In this document: in pieces, positions 31,233-43,382 of the stretch
Numbering within the stretch: position 1 is the stretch's first letter
Layout of the letters: each line of letters begins with the position of its first letter
Source: Hydrangea macrophylla
Lineage: Eukaryota > Streptophyta > Magnoliopsida > Cornales > Hydrangeaceae
Direction of reading: 5' to 3'
Length of the DNA: 64,000 nt
Assembly (NCBI GenBank): GCA_033977485.1
Contig: CM066993.1
Coordinates: forward strand, 68,054,864 to 68,118,863
Translations under genes and position numbers: made by a program
The notes under the pieces: generated by a model
What the model was told of the DNA's origin: nothing
Database searches by the model: none
The model's input: only the letters and a program-made list of their open reading frames with translations

Positions 31233-33756
31233 TGTAATACCCGTACACGGAGAAATGGGGTAATATTTGCTTAGCATGCATTAATTAGTGTAATTAATAT
31301 CATGTGATAATTTGGGTAAGTTTCAATTACCCCGACGTGATGAGTGTTCCGAAAAGGGCACAGTTGGACAGATATGAAGTGGGATCCACGGGAGGTCCAA
31401 ATTAAATAACTTGTATTTAGTTGCATTTATATGATTACATGAATATTTGTTTAATTGCTTTAATATTTTATTGTTAGTTGTAATATTTTATGGTGCCAGT
31501 TTGAGTACCCATGTGAGAGTAAATTGGAATCAGATTCATAACTATTAGGTTAATTAGCAATTTTACAAAATATGTGAGACCACGTTTGGGACCCACGCGT
31601 GACATAGACAAATACCCACTTAGATATTGGGTAGTTAATACAATTATTTAGGGGATGTCATAATAAAGCTTTAAGAATATGGGGGGGTGTAAACATAAAG
31701 AGGCAAAATTTGGGCATGAAGCCCAAGAGGTTGACACCTCTTAACAATGACTCACCTTCTTCATTAGATCAAAACAAGAAAAAATTTGCAGGAGAAGTGA
31801 ATATCGGCCATTGACGGAAGCTCCGTCGTCTTCGCCGTTTCGTCGCCATTCTTCGCTGTCGGTACACCGTTTCGCTAACCGAAGCCGTATTCAAAATCGT
31901 GGAGGTGAGAGGATCGTCTCCATACCTTTTATTTTCAGTTTCGTTAACATTTTTCTGCGACCCTCTTTGAGGTGATGATATATATACGTGAAATTTACAT
32001 GTAGGATTATCACCGGAGGAAACTAGAGCTAATATTTGCAAGAATTTGGGGTTCTAGGCTTTAAATTGGAGCAATTTGTGAGGTGAGTACTCTAATCCTA
32101 AATTGTGTATTAAATGGTGCTTATGTGATATTGAGTATGATTATATGCTTAGTTCTTGAATTATTAGTTAAAGCATGTGTTAATTGGAGCCTAACATGTC
32201 AATTTTTGAAGAAAATGTTATGTGATATGTATGTCATGCTTATGTGCTTAATTGGGTCAATGGATGCCAAGTAGTGATCACCATTATTTAGCCCGTAGTA
32301 ACGGGACGATGTTTTTCTCAAGAAAAAGGGGATGGTGGTGACGACCACAATGATTTGACTACGGTCACGTAAGAGGTGTGTTTTCGCTATATGCGACATT
32401 GAAGTGAGAAAAGGTCAGGAATCTTGGGTCCGTTGCGATGGTGATTAGTTACTTGACATATCGGCGACTACTTATATCATTGTGCTGCTTAACATTGCAT
32501 ATGCACATTTTATACTCCATGGCACTGTTAAAGTAATCACTAAGCGTAAGCTTAAAAACAAAACTATTTTCTGTGTGGTTATTGAATAACCACCGCAGGT
32601 ACGGGTCATGACAAGGAAAGGAAGTGATCGGGAGTCCGGAAAAAGGGTCATTATGTCTATATGTTCATAAGATTGTAAATATGTTAGCTTGATGGAATTG
32701 GGACTCTTGCTTGTAATGTTGTAACCTATAGTTGTAAATGGTTTTGTTGGTGAACAAGTTGTATTCGCAAACTTCTTTTGTAAGTTGAAGATATTAAGCA
32801 CCACCTTCTAATGCTTTAAGATGTGGGTTGAAACTTGTAATATGTTGGGTGTTCTTCCTTGAGTTTAGGTTGTTTAAACATTGAATTCATGTTGTAAGAA
32901 ATGAAGTTGTGTTTTAGCCTTTGGTTCTATGTTGAGTATAGCTTTGATAAAAGAATGCAAGTTTGTTTTTCAAATGAACTTTCATGGATTTTGATGATCA
33001 AGTGAACTTGCAAGTATTTGGAAATGAAGTTATGGAACCTCATGTGATGGATCTTTAGTTAAAACAAGTTGTTGAAGGCTTTTGAATTTAACTTGATAAA
33101 GACATTTCCATTTCTTTACTACTAGTGTGAAATTGGGAATTCTATGACTAGTTCTTCATTTGATTGAGGTTTGAGTTATGTTTAAATTGTTTGTGAAAGC
33201 TTAAATATGTAGTTAACATGTTTATGAATGTTTGGAGGATGTTTGCAAAAGTTTTTGGGATGTTTGGAATCAAAATATAAGTTTGGAAATGTTTCGAATT
33301 GTTTAAACAGGGGTTTTAGCAGCAAATTTCACTTCTGCAAAATTTAAATCGATCCGGGTCTAGAGCGGATCGATCCAGGGCATCTGGAGGAGCAGAAAAT
33401 GAGATTCTGCTGAATCCGGATCGATCCGATTTTGGGGAGGATCGATCCGCTTGTCTGTTTTTAGCCCGTCGGCTTCTACAGAAACGGACATAACTCTTTC
33501 TAAAAAATTTAGATTTACGCGCCATTTTTTGCATTGGAACCGGGACTCAAAGACTATCTTTTGGTATAAAATTTTCTATACTTTATTAATGATCATTTTA
33601 CCCTTGGGGGTTATTTTGTCACAGTAAGGTTCTTTTCTGTCGTTTACAACACGTGTTTCTTAGTAATTTGCTTGTTTATTTGTTAATTAGTATAAATGAT
33701 CACTTGTGGCATTGTTACACGTGTCCTAATCTGCCAGGGAGGGTTGGGGTATGACA
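31233..33756 (+). repeat. 5' LTR of the Tekay-type element
   Basis: This direct repeat matches 38487-40983. It contains purine- and T-rich sequence, an (ATG/TTG)-rich stretch from about 32640 and a cluster of GGATCGATCC palindromes (33347-33448). The right end reads GGGTTGGGGTATGACA. Confidence 0.9.
33347..33448. repeat. GGATCGATCC palindrome cluster near the LTR end
   Basis: Perfect GGATCGATCC occurs at 33367-33376, 33418-33427 and 33439-33448, with a partial copy at about 33347. The 3' LTR keeps one perfect copy (40614-40623) and one with a single change near 40665, and lacks the intervening sequence. The copies are separated by GGGCATCTGGAGGAGCAG-type sequence. Confidence 0.85.
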
Positions 33757-33786
33757 ATTTTTGATATCACAACAATAGGTTAGAGC
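33757..33786 (+). promoter_or_regulatory. Degenerate primer site (initiator tRNA-Met type)
   Basis: TTTTTGATATCACAACAATAGG follows the LTR directly. Chromoviruses normally have TTGGTATCAGAGC here. The present sequence keeps GATATCA but is otherwise altered or interrupted. It is assigned by position and by partial match only. Confidence 0.4.
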
Positions 33787-33958
33787 CTTTGGGGACGAGA
33801 GTCGACGAATACGACGTGTAAATTGAATAAAATGACACATAGTGACAAGATCATGCATACAAGTTTGCTTGGCATGCTTTAAACGTTATTTAGCATTCAC
33901 CGTGATTTATTTAAAAGTAACGTGCATGTATATATCTTGTGGTGGGTGCTAGGCAAGG

Positions 33959-35030
33959 ATGTCTGGAGGTGAAACCCCATCTTCGGCTTGTATGGATAGA
34001 ATAGAGGTGGTTATGGAAAAATTGGTAAGAGTGGCCAAAACTCAAGTTGTTGAGGAAGGACTGGGTTCGTCAAATCCAGGACAGAGGGTGGAACCGATAA
34101 CCATTGTCACTTTCTACAAGCAAAAGCCAGGGCAGTTCAAAGGAGAATCCGATTCAATGAAAGCCGACCATTGGTTGACCGATATGAAGAGAATTTTCTG
34201 TGTGTTGCCATGTTCAGAGGAACAGAAAGTCTTGTTTACCTCTGATACCTTGAAAGAGGAAGCATAGAATTGGTGGACGTCAATATTAAGGCAAGGAGCG
34301 CCGACTACCTAGAATGGGTTTATGGAAGAGTTCTCAAAACAGTATATTCCTCGGTCTGTCAGTGAATTAAAGTCCAGAGAATTTTCTCATCTTAGTCAAG
34401 GTAATATGACCGTTAGAGATTATGCCGCTAAATTCACAAGTTTGGCCAGATTTGCAATGGATTTGCTTCCGAACGAGTTCACTCGAGCAAGAAGATTTTA
34501 GGAAGGGCTCCGTGATAAGATCAGGGAAAAAGTGGATACACATCGGCTAGATACATACTCAGAAGTGCTAGACGTTGCCTTGATTGCTGAACGAGGTGTA
34601 TTGCCATCAGGGCATGGTCAAACGTTCAAGAGACCAGGAGGTAGTCAATTCCAAGGATAGGGTAATCCTAAAAGACAGAGTTCTGGCAGTTCATCGGGAA
34701 GTGGGGCAATAAACTCAGGTGTCAGACTTGTGGTAAATATCACTAGGGAGTATGTAACATGTCTCCTATCATTTGTAACATTCGTCGACAACTAGGGCAC
34801 GTGGCAAGGGATTGTCCTAATCCTCCAAGACAAAGTATTGCTCCGAGATAAAGTACAGATGATAGTGGAATAAGGTGTTATTCGTGTGGTGACCTGGGGC
34901 ATCGAGAACGTAATTATCCCAAGAGAAGAGAAGGAGGTTCCAGCTCATCCGTGGGTAGTGCACCAAGACAGAGGCCATCTCAGCAGCAATCCCAAGGGAG
35001 GGATCAACAACAAGGAATGTATTTTCAGCT
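33959..35030 (+). pseudogene. gag: Gag of the Tekay-type element
   Basis: The frame begins MSGGETPSSACMDRI and carries the Retrotrans_gag domain: KPGQFKGESDSMKADHWL, then after a TAG at 34265 NWWTSIL, then another TAG (34308) followed by NGFMEEFSKQYIPRSV, then LSQGNMTVRDYAAKFTSLAR. Further TAGs occur at 34498 and about 34659. Beyond a frame change, two zinc knuckles are visible. One is CQTCGKYH...GHVARDC. The other is CYSCGDLGHRERNY, in which the last Cys has become Tyr. The protein would form the virus-like particle. It is dead here. Confidence 0.8.
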
Positions 35031-36563
35031 CAAGTCTGGGGAGACCACAACGGCTGACACGGTGGTTTCAGGTATACTTTCTATTTGTTTGCGACCTGCC
35101 AATGTGTTATTAGATTCGTCAACTCATTCTTTCGTATCACACCAATTTGCTAGGAATTTAGATAAACCCTTAGAATTACTAGATTTTGACTTATCTATTG
35201 CACTTCCATCAGGAGCACCACTAGTGAGTTCGGGTGTCTTTAAAGATTGTGGGATTGACGTAAATGGTAGAAGGTTGTTCGTTGATCTAGTACCGTTGGT
35301 CATTCAACACTTCAACGTTATTTTAGGTATGGATTGGTTATCTGCAAATCATGCTATTATCGATTGTGAGAATAAGAGAGTAACATTCCGATTGCCAAAT
35401 CAAGATGAATTTTGTTTCCAAGGGACAAGTGTGGTATCACCGCTTATTTGGTGTCAACTGTCAAAGCTTGTCGTTTATTAAAAAAGGGTTGTCAAGGCTT
35501 TTTGTGTAGCATACTTGAGGTTAGAAGTACTGAATTAAAACTTGAAGATATACTTGTGGTCAAGGAATTTCCAGACGTTTTCCCAGAAGAGTTATCGAGT
35601 GTGTTGATTGAGAGGGAAATTGCATTTGGAATAGATGTGATGCCGGGAACTCAACCAATTTCATAGGCAGCGTATAGAATGGCTCTAGTAGAGTTGAAAA
35701 CTCAGTTGTAAGAATTACTTGATAAGGGCTTTATTCAGCCGAGTGTCTCACCGTGGGGTGCACCAGTCCTATTTGTGAAGAAGAAAGACGGGACAATGCG
35801 AATGTGTATCGATTACTGGGAGATTAACAAGGTAACCATAAAGAACAAGTATCCGTTACCTCGTATTGATGATTTGTTTGATCAATTAAAAGGGGCACAA
35901 GTCTTTTCTAAGATTGACTTGAGATCCGGGTATCACCAGTTAAAGGTTAAAGCTAAAGATATTGAGAAAACTGCTTTTAGAACGCAGTACGAGCACTATG
36001 AGTTTCTTGTTATGCCGTTTGGGGTCACAAATGCATCAGCCGCTTTTATGGATTTGATGAATCGGGTATTCAAGACTTATCTACACGAATTTGTGATTGT
36101 ATTTATTGATGAAATTTTGATATATTCTAGAAGTCGGGAAGAACACGAGCGATACTTGAGGTTGCTTTTGCAATGACTTAGAGAAAAATAATTATTTGGA
36201 AAGTTAAAGAAAAGTAAATTCTGGTTAACAAGTGTTACATTTCTTGGACACGTGATTTCTAAGAACGGTGTTTTCGTAGACACACAAAAGATAGAAGCCG
36301 CTAAGAATTTGTCAAGACCGATAAATGTTTCCGAAGTTCGAAGCTTCTTGGGATTAACCGGTTACTATAGAAAGTTCGTTCAAGATTTTTCTACAATCGC
36401 GAGTCCAATGACTCAGTTAATGAAAAAGGATATGGATTTTGTGTGGAATAAAGAATGTAATGAATGTTTCCATAAGTTAAAAGACAAGTTGACTTCAGCA
36501 CCGATATTGGCTATTCCATCAAGTACTATAGGTTTTAGTATATACAGTGATGCTTCTCATTAG
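35031..36563 (+). pseudogene. pol (PR-RT): Protease and reverse transcriptase of the Tekay-type element
   Basis: The protease active site, usually D-S-G-A-T-H-S-F, reads VLLDSSTHSFVS, so its catalytic Gly is lost and it is one residue short. VILGMDWLSANHAIIDC follows correctly. RT begins after a TAG (35665) and a TAA (35709). Motifs include [20 protein letters not shown] (Trp where Arg is expected), [30 protein letters not shown] and FIDEILIYS at about 36102-36128. The second Asp of the IDD active site is Glu. Two more stops (36175 and 36188) precede FLGHVISKNGV. The RT connection runs on to 36563. Confidence 0.85.
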
Positions 36564-36890
36564 GGCCTAGGATGCGTTCTAATGCAAGAGGGTAAGGTTA
36601 TAGCTTACGCTTCAAGGCAGTTGAGGACATACAAGAAGAATTATCCAACCCACGATTTAGAGTTGGCGGCGGTAATCTTTGTATTAAAAATTTGGCATCA
36701 TTACTTGTACGGGGAAACGTGTGAAATATTTACCGATCACAAGAGTTTAAAATATTTGTTTACCCAAAGGGAGCTAAACATGAGACAGAGAAGATGACTT
36801 GAACCAATGAAAGATTATGACTTGAAGATTCAGTACCATCCGGGTAAAACTAACGTCGTTGCCGATGCGTTAAGTCAGAAGTCGTCCGAA
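36520..36890 (+). pseudogene. pol (RNH): RNase H of the Tekay-type element
   Basis: IYSDASH, a TAG at 36561, then [30 protein letters not shown] and [14 protein letters not shown] show the D-E-D residues of RNase H. A TGA at 36795 replaces the Trp of the conserved RQRRW motif. YHPGKTNVVADALS closes the domain. It would remove the RNA template during cDNA synthesis. Confidence 0.85.
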
Positions 36891-38262
36891 AATTTGGTTT
36901 ATACTTTAACAGCTCAAGCAAAGTTAGTTAAACAATTTGAGGGATTGGAACTTGAGGTGATTTCCAGAATTCAAGATGGTTTAGTGGCGGCTATCATAGC
37001 ACAACCGAGCTTGATTGATGAAATCAAGGCAAGTCAACTTTTGGATCCAAATTAATTTCAAGAAAATAGTTGAAGAGTTACCTGAGGGTAGACGGCCAGA
37101 GTTCAGTTTTCAGAATAATGTGTTGAGGTATATTAATCGTTTATGTGTTCCTAATATCCTAGAGTTGAAAGATAAGATTATGAAAGAAGCTCGCAACACG
37201 AGGTATTCCGTGCATCCAGGTAGTACCAAAATGTATAGAGATTTACGAGAAGTGTATTAGTAGAGTGGTATGAAGTGGGAAGTTGTCGAGTTTGTGGCTA
37301 AGTGTATAACTTGTCAGCGAGTGAAGATAGAACATCAACGACCCGCTGGAGAAGTACAACCGTTAGAGATACCAGAATGGAAATGGGAGCATATCACTAT
37401 GGATTTTGTAATAGGTTTACCACGGTCTCCTAAGTCTAATGATAGTATTTGGGTGATCGTTGATCGGTTGACAAAGTCAGCCCATTTCTTGCCAATCAAA
37501 ACTCGTGATTCGACAAAGTTGACAGAGCTTTATGTCAGAGAAGTTATCAGATTACACGGGGCACCGATATCTATTGTGTCAGATCGGGATACATGATTTG
37601 TGTCTAGGTTTTGGAAAAGTTTGCAAAAGGCAATGGGGACAGCCTTGCACTTTAGCATAACTTTTCATCCTCAAATACACGGTCAATCCGAACGAGTTAT
37701 TCAGATTCTGGAAGATATGCTTCGAGTATGTGTTATGGATTTCAAGTTAGATTGGGAAACCCACATACCATTAGTGGAATTCTCTTATAATAATTGTTTC
37801 CAAACGAGTATTGGGATGGCACCTTATGAGGCATTATATGGCCGGAAATGTAGATCACCGGTGTGCTGGACAGAAGTTGGGAAAAAGCAACTTTTGGGAC
37901 CTGAGATTGTGCAAATCACCACCGACAAAATCAAGTTAGTTAAGCAACGACTACAAGTAGCTCAAAGTCGATATAAAAGTTACGTGGATACTGGTAGAAG
38001 ACCGTTGGAATTCGAGGTGGGTGATTATGTTTTCTTGAAAGTGTTGCCTTCGAAGGGCATAACACGGTTCGGTAAGCGGGGCAAGTTAAATATGAGATTT
38101 GTAGGACCTTTTTTGATTTTGGATAGAGTTGGTCCTGTTGCATATCGGTTAGAATTGCCACAAGAGTTGGCTAACGTTCATAACGTATTTCATGTTTCAA
38201 TATTAGGACGTTGCTTATCATATTTGAGTCACTGTATTCTATACTCCGGAACCATTGATGAT
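36891..38262 (+). pseudogene. pol (IN): Integrase of the Tekay-type element
   Basis: The zinc finger is present: HPGSTKMYRDLREVY, then two consecutive TAG codons (37258-37263) exactly where relatives have Trp-Trp, then CITCQ. The catalytic core has an Asp in ITMDFVIGLP, an Asp in VSDRDT (followed by a TGA at 37594 where Arg is usual) and a Glu in HGQSERVIQ. The GPY/F module (FVGPFLILDRVGPVAYRLEL) and NVHNVFHVSIL follow. A frameshift near 38210-38260 leads to the chromodomain. Confidence 0.88.
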
Positions 38263-38263
38263 A

Positions 38264-38443
38264 CAAGAAGACTTGACTTATGTTGAACATCCAGTTCGAA
38301 TCCTAGACAGGAAGGTTCAGGTGTTGAGAACCAAAGTCATTCCTCTGGTTCTGGTGTTATGGCGTAATCACTCGGTAGAGGAAGTGACTTGGGAACGTGA
38401 AGATGAGATCTGAGAAAAGTATCCTGACTTGTTCGATTCTTAA
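38264..38443 (+). pseudogene. Chromodomain at the integrase C-terminus
   Basis: In a frame shifted from the integrase body, the translation gives EDLTYVEHPVRILDRKV, VIPLVLVLWRNHSVEEVTWE and then a TGA (38411) before EKYPDLFDS and the natural TAA (38441). This is the chromodomain layout of Tekay/Del integrases, which guides insertion to particular chromatin. The TGA replaces a likely CGA (Arg). Confidence 0.75.
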
Positions 38444-38475
38444 GGTAAGAAAGTTTGAGGACAAACTTCCAAAAT

Positions 38476-38486
38476 AGAGGGAGAAA
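38476..38486 (+). promoter_or_regulatory. Polypurine tract of the Tekay-type element
   Basis: AGAGGGAGAAA abuts the TG of the 3' LTR, the expected place for the second-strand primer. Confidence 0.7.
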
Positions 38487-40983
38487 TGTAATACCCGTAC
38501 CCGGAGAAATGGGGTAATATTTGCTTAGCATGCATTAATTAGTGTAATTAATAACATGTGATAATTTGGGTAAGTTTCAATTACCCCGACGTGATAAGTG
38601 TTCCGAAAAGGGCATAGTTGGACAGATATGAAGTGGGACCCACGGGAGGTCCAGATTAAATAACTTGCATTTAGTTGCATTTATATGATTACATGAATAT
38701 TTGTTTAATTGCTTTAATATTTTATTGTTATTTGTAATATTTTATGGTGCCAGTTTGAGTACCCATGTGAGAGTAAATTGGAATCAGATTCATAACTATT
38801 AGGTTAATTAGCAACTTTACAAAATATGTGGGACCACATTTGGGACCCACGGGTGACATAGACAAATACCCACTTAGATATTGGGTAGTTAATACAATTG
38901 TTTAGGGGATGTCATAATAAAGCTTTAAGAATATTGGGGGGTATAAACATAAATAGGCAAAAGTTGGGCATGAAGCCCAAGAGGTTGACACCTCTTAACA
39001 ATGACTCACCTTCTTCATTAGATCAAAACAAGAAAAGAGTTGCAGGAGAAGTGAATATTGGCCATTGACGGAAGCTCTGTTATCTTCGTCGTTTCGTCGC
39101 CGTCGATACACTGTTTCGCCTCCGTCGATACACTGTTTCGCAAACCAAAGCCGTATTCAAAATCATGGAGGTGAGATGATCGTCTCCATACCTTTTATTT
39201 TCAGTTTCGTTAACGTTTTTTCGTGACCCTCTTTGAGGTGACGATACATATACATGAAATTTACATGTAGGATTATCATCGGAGGAAACTAGAGCTAATA
39301 TTTGCAATAAATTTGGAGTTCTAGGCTTTAAATTGGAGCAATTTGTGAGGTGAGTACTCTAATCCTAAATTGGGTATTAAATGGTGCTTATGTGATATTG
39401 AGTATGATTATATGCTTAGTTCTTGAATTATTAGTTAAAGCATATGTTAATTGGAGCGTAACATGTCAATTTTTGTGGAAAATGCTATGTGATATGTAGG
39501 TCGTGCTTATGTGCTTAATTGGGTTAATGGATGTCAAGTAATGATCACCATTATTTAGCCTGTAGTAACGGGACAATGTTTTCCTCAAGAAAAAGGGGAC
39601 AGTCGTGACGACCACAACGATTTGACTATGGTCACGTGTGAGGTGTGTTTTCGCTATATGCGACGTTGAAGTGAGAAAAGGCCCAAAATCTTGGGTCTGT
39701 TGCGATGGCGATTAGTTACTTGACATACTGGCGACTACTTATATCGTTGTGTTGCTTAACATTGCATATGCATATTTTATACTCCATGGCATGATTAAAG
39801 TAATCACTAAGCGTAAGCTTAAAAAAAAAATTGTTTTCTGTGTGGTTATTGAATAACCACCGCAGGTACGGATCATGACGAGGAAAGGAAGTGATCGGGA
39901 GTCCGGGTGAAGGGTCATTATGTCTATATGTTCATAAGATTGTAAATATGTTAGCTTGATGGAATTGGGACTCTTGCTTGTAATGTTGTAACCTATAGTT
40001 GTAAATGGTTTTGTTGGTGAACAAGTTGTATTCCCAAACTTCTTTTGTAAGTTGAAGATATTAAGCACCACCTTCTAATGCTTTAAGATGTGGGTGGAAA
40101 GTTGTAATATGTTGGGTGTTCTTCCTTGAGTTTAGGTTGTTTGAACATTGAATTCATGTTGTAAGAAATGAAGTTGTGTTTTAGCCTTTGGTTCCATTTT
40201 GAGTATAGCTTTGATAAAAGAATGCAAGTTTGTTTTGCAAATGAACTTTCATGGATTCTGATGATCAAGTGAACTTGCAAGTATTTGGAAATGAAGTTAT
40301 GGAACCTCATGTGATGGATCTTTAGTTAAAACAAGTTGTTGGAAGGCTTTTGAATTTAACTTGATAAAGACATTTCCATTTCTTTACTACTTGTGTGAAA
40401 TTGGGAATTCTATGACTAGTTCTTCATTTGATTGAGGTTTGAGTTATGTTTAAATTGTTTGTGAAAGCTTAAATATGTAGTTGACATGTTTATGAATGTT
40501 TAGAGAATGTTTACAAAAGTTTTTGGGATGTTTGGAATCAAAAATAGAAGTTTGGAAATGTTTTGAACTATTTAAACAGGGGTTTTAGCAGCAAATTTAC
40601 TTCTACAAAATCCGGATCGATCCGGGGCATCTGGAGGAGCAGAAAATGAGATTCTGTTAAATCCGAATCGATCCGCTTGTCTGTTTTTAGCCCGACAGCT
40701 TTTACGAAAACAGACATAACTCTTTCTTGAAAATTCGGATTCGCCCGTCGTTTTTTGCGTTGGAATCTAAACTCAAAGACCTATCTTTTGGTATAAAATA
40801 TTCTATACTTTATTAATGAACATTTTACCCTTGGGGGCTGTTTTGTCACAATAAGGTTCATTTCTGTCGTTTACAACACGTGTTTCTTAGTAATTCGCTT
40901 GTTTATTTGTTAATTAGTATAAATGATCGCTTGTGGCATTATTACACGTGTCCTAATCTGCCGGGGCAGGTTGGGGTGTGACA
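38487..40983 (+). repeat. 3' LTR of the Tekay-type element
   Basis: This partner of 31233-33756 ends GGTTGGGGTGTGACA. It carries scattered substitutions, a small tandem expansion near 39100-39130 (TCGATACACTGTTTCGC twice) and a deletion of most of the GGATCGATCC cluster. Confidence 0.9.
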
Positions 40984-41687
40984 CACATACACACACATAT
41001 GCTTGTGTATTATATAGTTAAGAGAGTAAAAGTGATCATATACATGGCGACAAATGAGGAAAAAGAAAGTGATCGTCTCTATATTATATATAAATAACAA
41101 TGTATGAGACAAGTGGCATTGCCAATTGAGTATAGATGCCACATGAAATTGCTTTAGCATAATAACATAGATACAGCCAGTACAGATACAGTATATACGT
41201 ATAGTAATAATAACATAACATACATATCTAATTCAGAAGTTAAACAAACAACAAGCAAAGAGATTACACTTCATGGCTTTTCGTTTCAGCTAAGGAGCTT
41301 TTCTCTCTCTAGAAAGAGAGAGAGAAGCGATACTAAGTGAAAAACTAACCGCTGTATCCCCCCTCCCCTCACTGTCGACCACCACCACCACCAGTGCCCC
41401 TTCTCTTCCCCTCGGTCCACCTACTGTACCCCTTCTCTTTCTTTCTTTTCCAGTTTTTTTTCCTCCTACTTTTCTTCCTATATGGAGGCTTTCCAGGGAT
41501 TTTTCCCTCTTTCTGTTCAGGTCTTGTGTTTTGTTCCTTTTCTTGCCTGTCATCTCTTTGGATTCAAGACAACAGATGTTGGCTAGACCAGTCTTGAAAC
41601 AGTAGATTGGATTTTGGTCTTCATTGGGTTATGGTTGGTGACTTTGGAGTTCTCTTCCATAGTTGTACTGCTTTCCATGGTGTAGCT
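40984..41687. other. Spacer between the Tekay-type element and the next LTR fragment
   Basis: No gene was recognised. The left part is AT-rich. At 41305-41335 a (CT)n/(AG)n inverted pair CTCTCTCTAGAAAGAGAGAG could fold. 41380-41560 is pyrimidine-rich on the plus strand, so reading frames in it (Arg/Lys/Gly-rich on the minus strand) are low-complexity and not convincing. Confidence 0.5.
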
Positions 41688-43023
41688 TGTAGGAAAAATT
41701 AGGTTTAAAATCAATTTAAACACGCAGCAAAAAAACTAAGTTCAAAAACTTTATTGGTAGCCCGGATCTACTACGCATTAACTCTATAGATGCGTAGAAG
41801 AGGTGACAAGAATTATACCTTTGTGTCTTGAACCCAATTCTAAAACCTTTAACCTTGTTGATGGTGCAGCAGCCTCCACTAGGTTGTCTTCACTCTTATG
41901 ACTCCTATGGATGCTCCTGGAAAGACTAGGGCTGGTGGAAACCTTAATAGAGAGGATAGAGAAGGTTTGGAAATCCTAAAATAGTTTCTACAGCTTCTGG
42001 TACATTAAAACGACAAACTCTATTTTCTGGACGCAGCTGCCCTATTTATAGATTCCCAGAACGGACCTTACTTTCAATCGATCAAAGTAGCTTTGATCGA
42101 TCGAACCTGTCTAGACTTTAATCAATCGAACCAGTCTTGATAGCATCCTCAAGTGCCTTTCCAAACATCTTAGCAGAGCTAAGAGTAGAACCTCCTAGGT
42201 TCTTTATTGTTGGCTCAGACCAGTTGTTAATTCTCATGACCAAACTCTTTGATCAACAAACTAACCAACTGGTCAGTTAACGTTTACTCCACTATAAAAT
42301 GATAACTAAACTCTAACGCGAAAGAACAAATACGAAGCGATAACTAGATTTGTATGGCGTACTAATGTTCCTTTACCTTCAGCATTCATAATCACATTCA
42401 GGTAGTCGGATAAACTTTTACTGTCAACCTGAATCATGATTACTTCTTATACCCCTTAAGTCTCATTCACCACCCATGATTACCAAATATGTTGATAACT
42501 ACTTATCAACAAGACTGCAGTTCTCAGTAATCAACTTGGTGACATTCTCAAGGGAATGCTTACTCTTAATCAAAGGGTAAATTCTATCTTGACAATATAT
42601 GTTCACAACCCTGTGAACATGACATACCCAAGATACCCAGGTGTTGATCTTAAGACCTCACTGATTGGTAAGTCAAAGCAGCCATATCTACAGTCTGTGT
42701 TCATAATCGTCTCAAGATTGAAAACACGTACCTTATACAAGTTATGAGTTCCTATCGACTGTTGACAGCCTTAAGCGTCAATAGTAAAACTCAGGTCCAT
42801 CAATGCACTGTAAGCACTAGTATATTAACTAAGAGTTAAACTCTAGTGATAGAGATTCATCGCTTCATCCAATGGTAGTTAATCATCCTACAGTGTAAAC
42901 CTAATGAGATATCCAATCTCATCATCCACTGTGACAAATTCTAAGTATCAAAGGATAATAATTCGTATCTCACTTGTATGTATCTCATACACACACGAAT
43001 TACTTACTATGATACTTAAGGAT
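41688..43023 (-). repeat. LTR-like fragment, right end cut by the Ogre-like element
   Basis: It begins TGTAGGAAAAATTAGG followed by AATTTAAACACGCAGC, a start/end phrase common in plant LTRs, and continues as non-coding sequence to the border of the next element. On the minus strand phrases such as GTGGATGATGAGATTGG and GGATGATTAACTACCATTGG also look LTR-like from memory. A perfect hairpin, TCGATCAAAG-TAG-CTTTGATCGA, lies at 42078-42100. No partner, internal region or target duplication is visible. Family and orientation are uncertain. Confidence 0.5.
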
Positions 43024-43372
43024 TGTAGACACCAATTTTTGCTCAATCCAATCATTTTAAAATAAAGTTTTTGAATCATCCCCATTTTCCCTCAAATGGA
43101 AAAGATATTGCAAGTCATAGCTATGGGGTCAAATGGTCAACAATTCCGCATGCACCCTACCACACCCAATAATGTTCTACCTCCACAAACTCATGCTTGA
43201 TGAAAACTCTCAGTGGAGCAAAAGCAAAAGAAAAAAAAGAGGCAAAAAGTAAAGCAAAAAAAAATAATAATAGAAGCAAGAAAACAAAAACACAGCTAGG
43301 GGGTGGTCTTCTTCTTCTGAGTGGAGTGCCTTCAAAATTTTTTTTAAAAAAGGAAGATGCTCTTGGTTTTTG

Positions 43373-43382
43373 CCTATAAAAA
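43373..43382 (+). promoter_or_regulatory. TATA box of the Ogre-like 5' LTR
   Basis: CCTATAAAAA is followed by ACAGGCC and an A/G-rich leader. In the 3' LTR the same site reads GCCTATAAAAATAGGC, so the TATA box sits inside a perfect 6-bp inverted repeat (GCCTAT and ATAGGC). Confidence 0.6.

Larger units (their letters stand above)
31233..40983 (+). mobile_element. Tekay/Del-type chromovirus (Ty3/gypsy), full length but inactive
   Basis: LTRs of about 2.5 kb (31233-33756 and 38487-40983) start TGTAATACCCG and end TATGACA or TGTGACA. Between them gag, protease, RT, RNase H, integrase and a chromodomain follow in chromovirus order. Flanks are CACAC and CATAC inside an (AC)n tract, a probable 5-bp duplication with one change. 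The LTRs differ at several percent by eye (about eight differences in the first 250 bp), so the insertion is much older than the LARD-like one. Stops and altered catalytic residues run through all domains. Confidence 0.9.

Noticed and set aside
41290..41597. Arg/Lys/Gly-rich minus-strand frame and Phe/Ser-rich plus-strand frame
   Set aside because: Both arise from a pyrimidine-rich tract. There is no domain and no supporting context.
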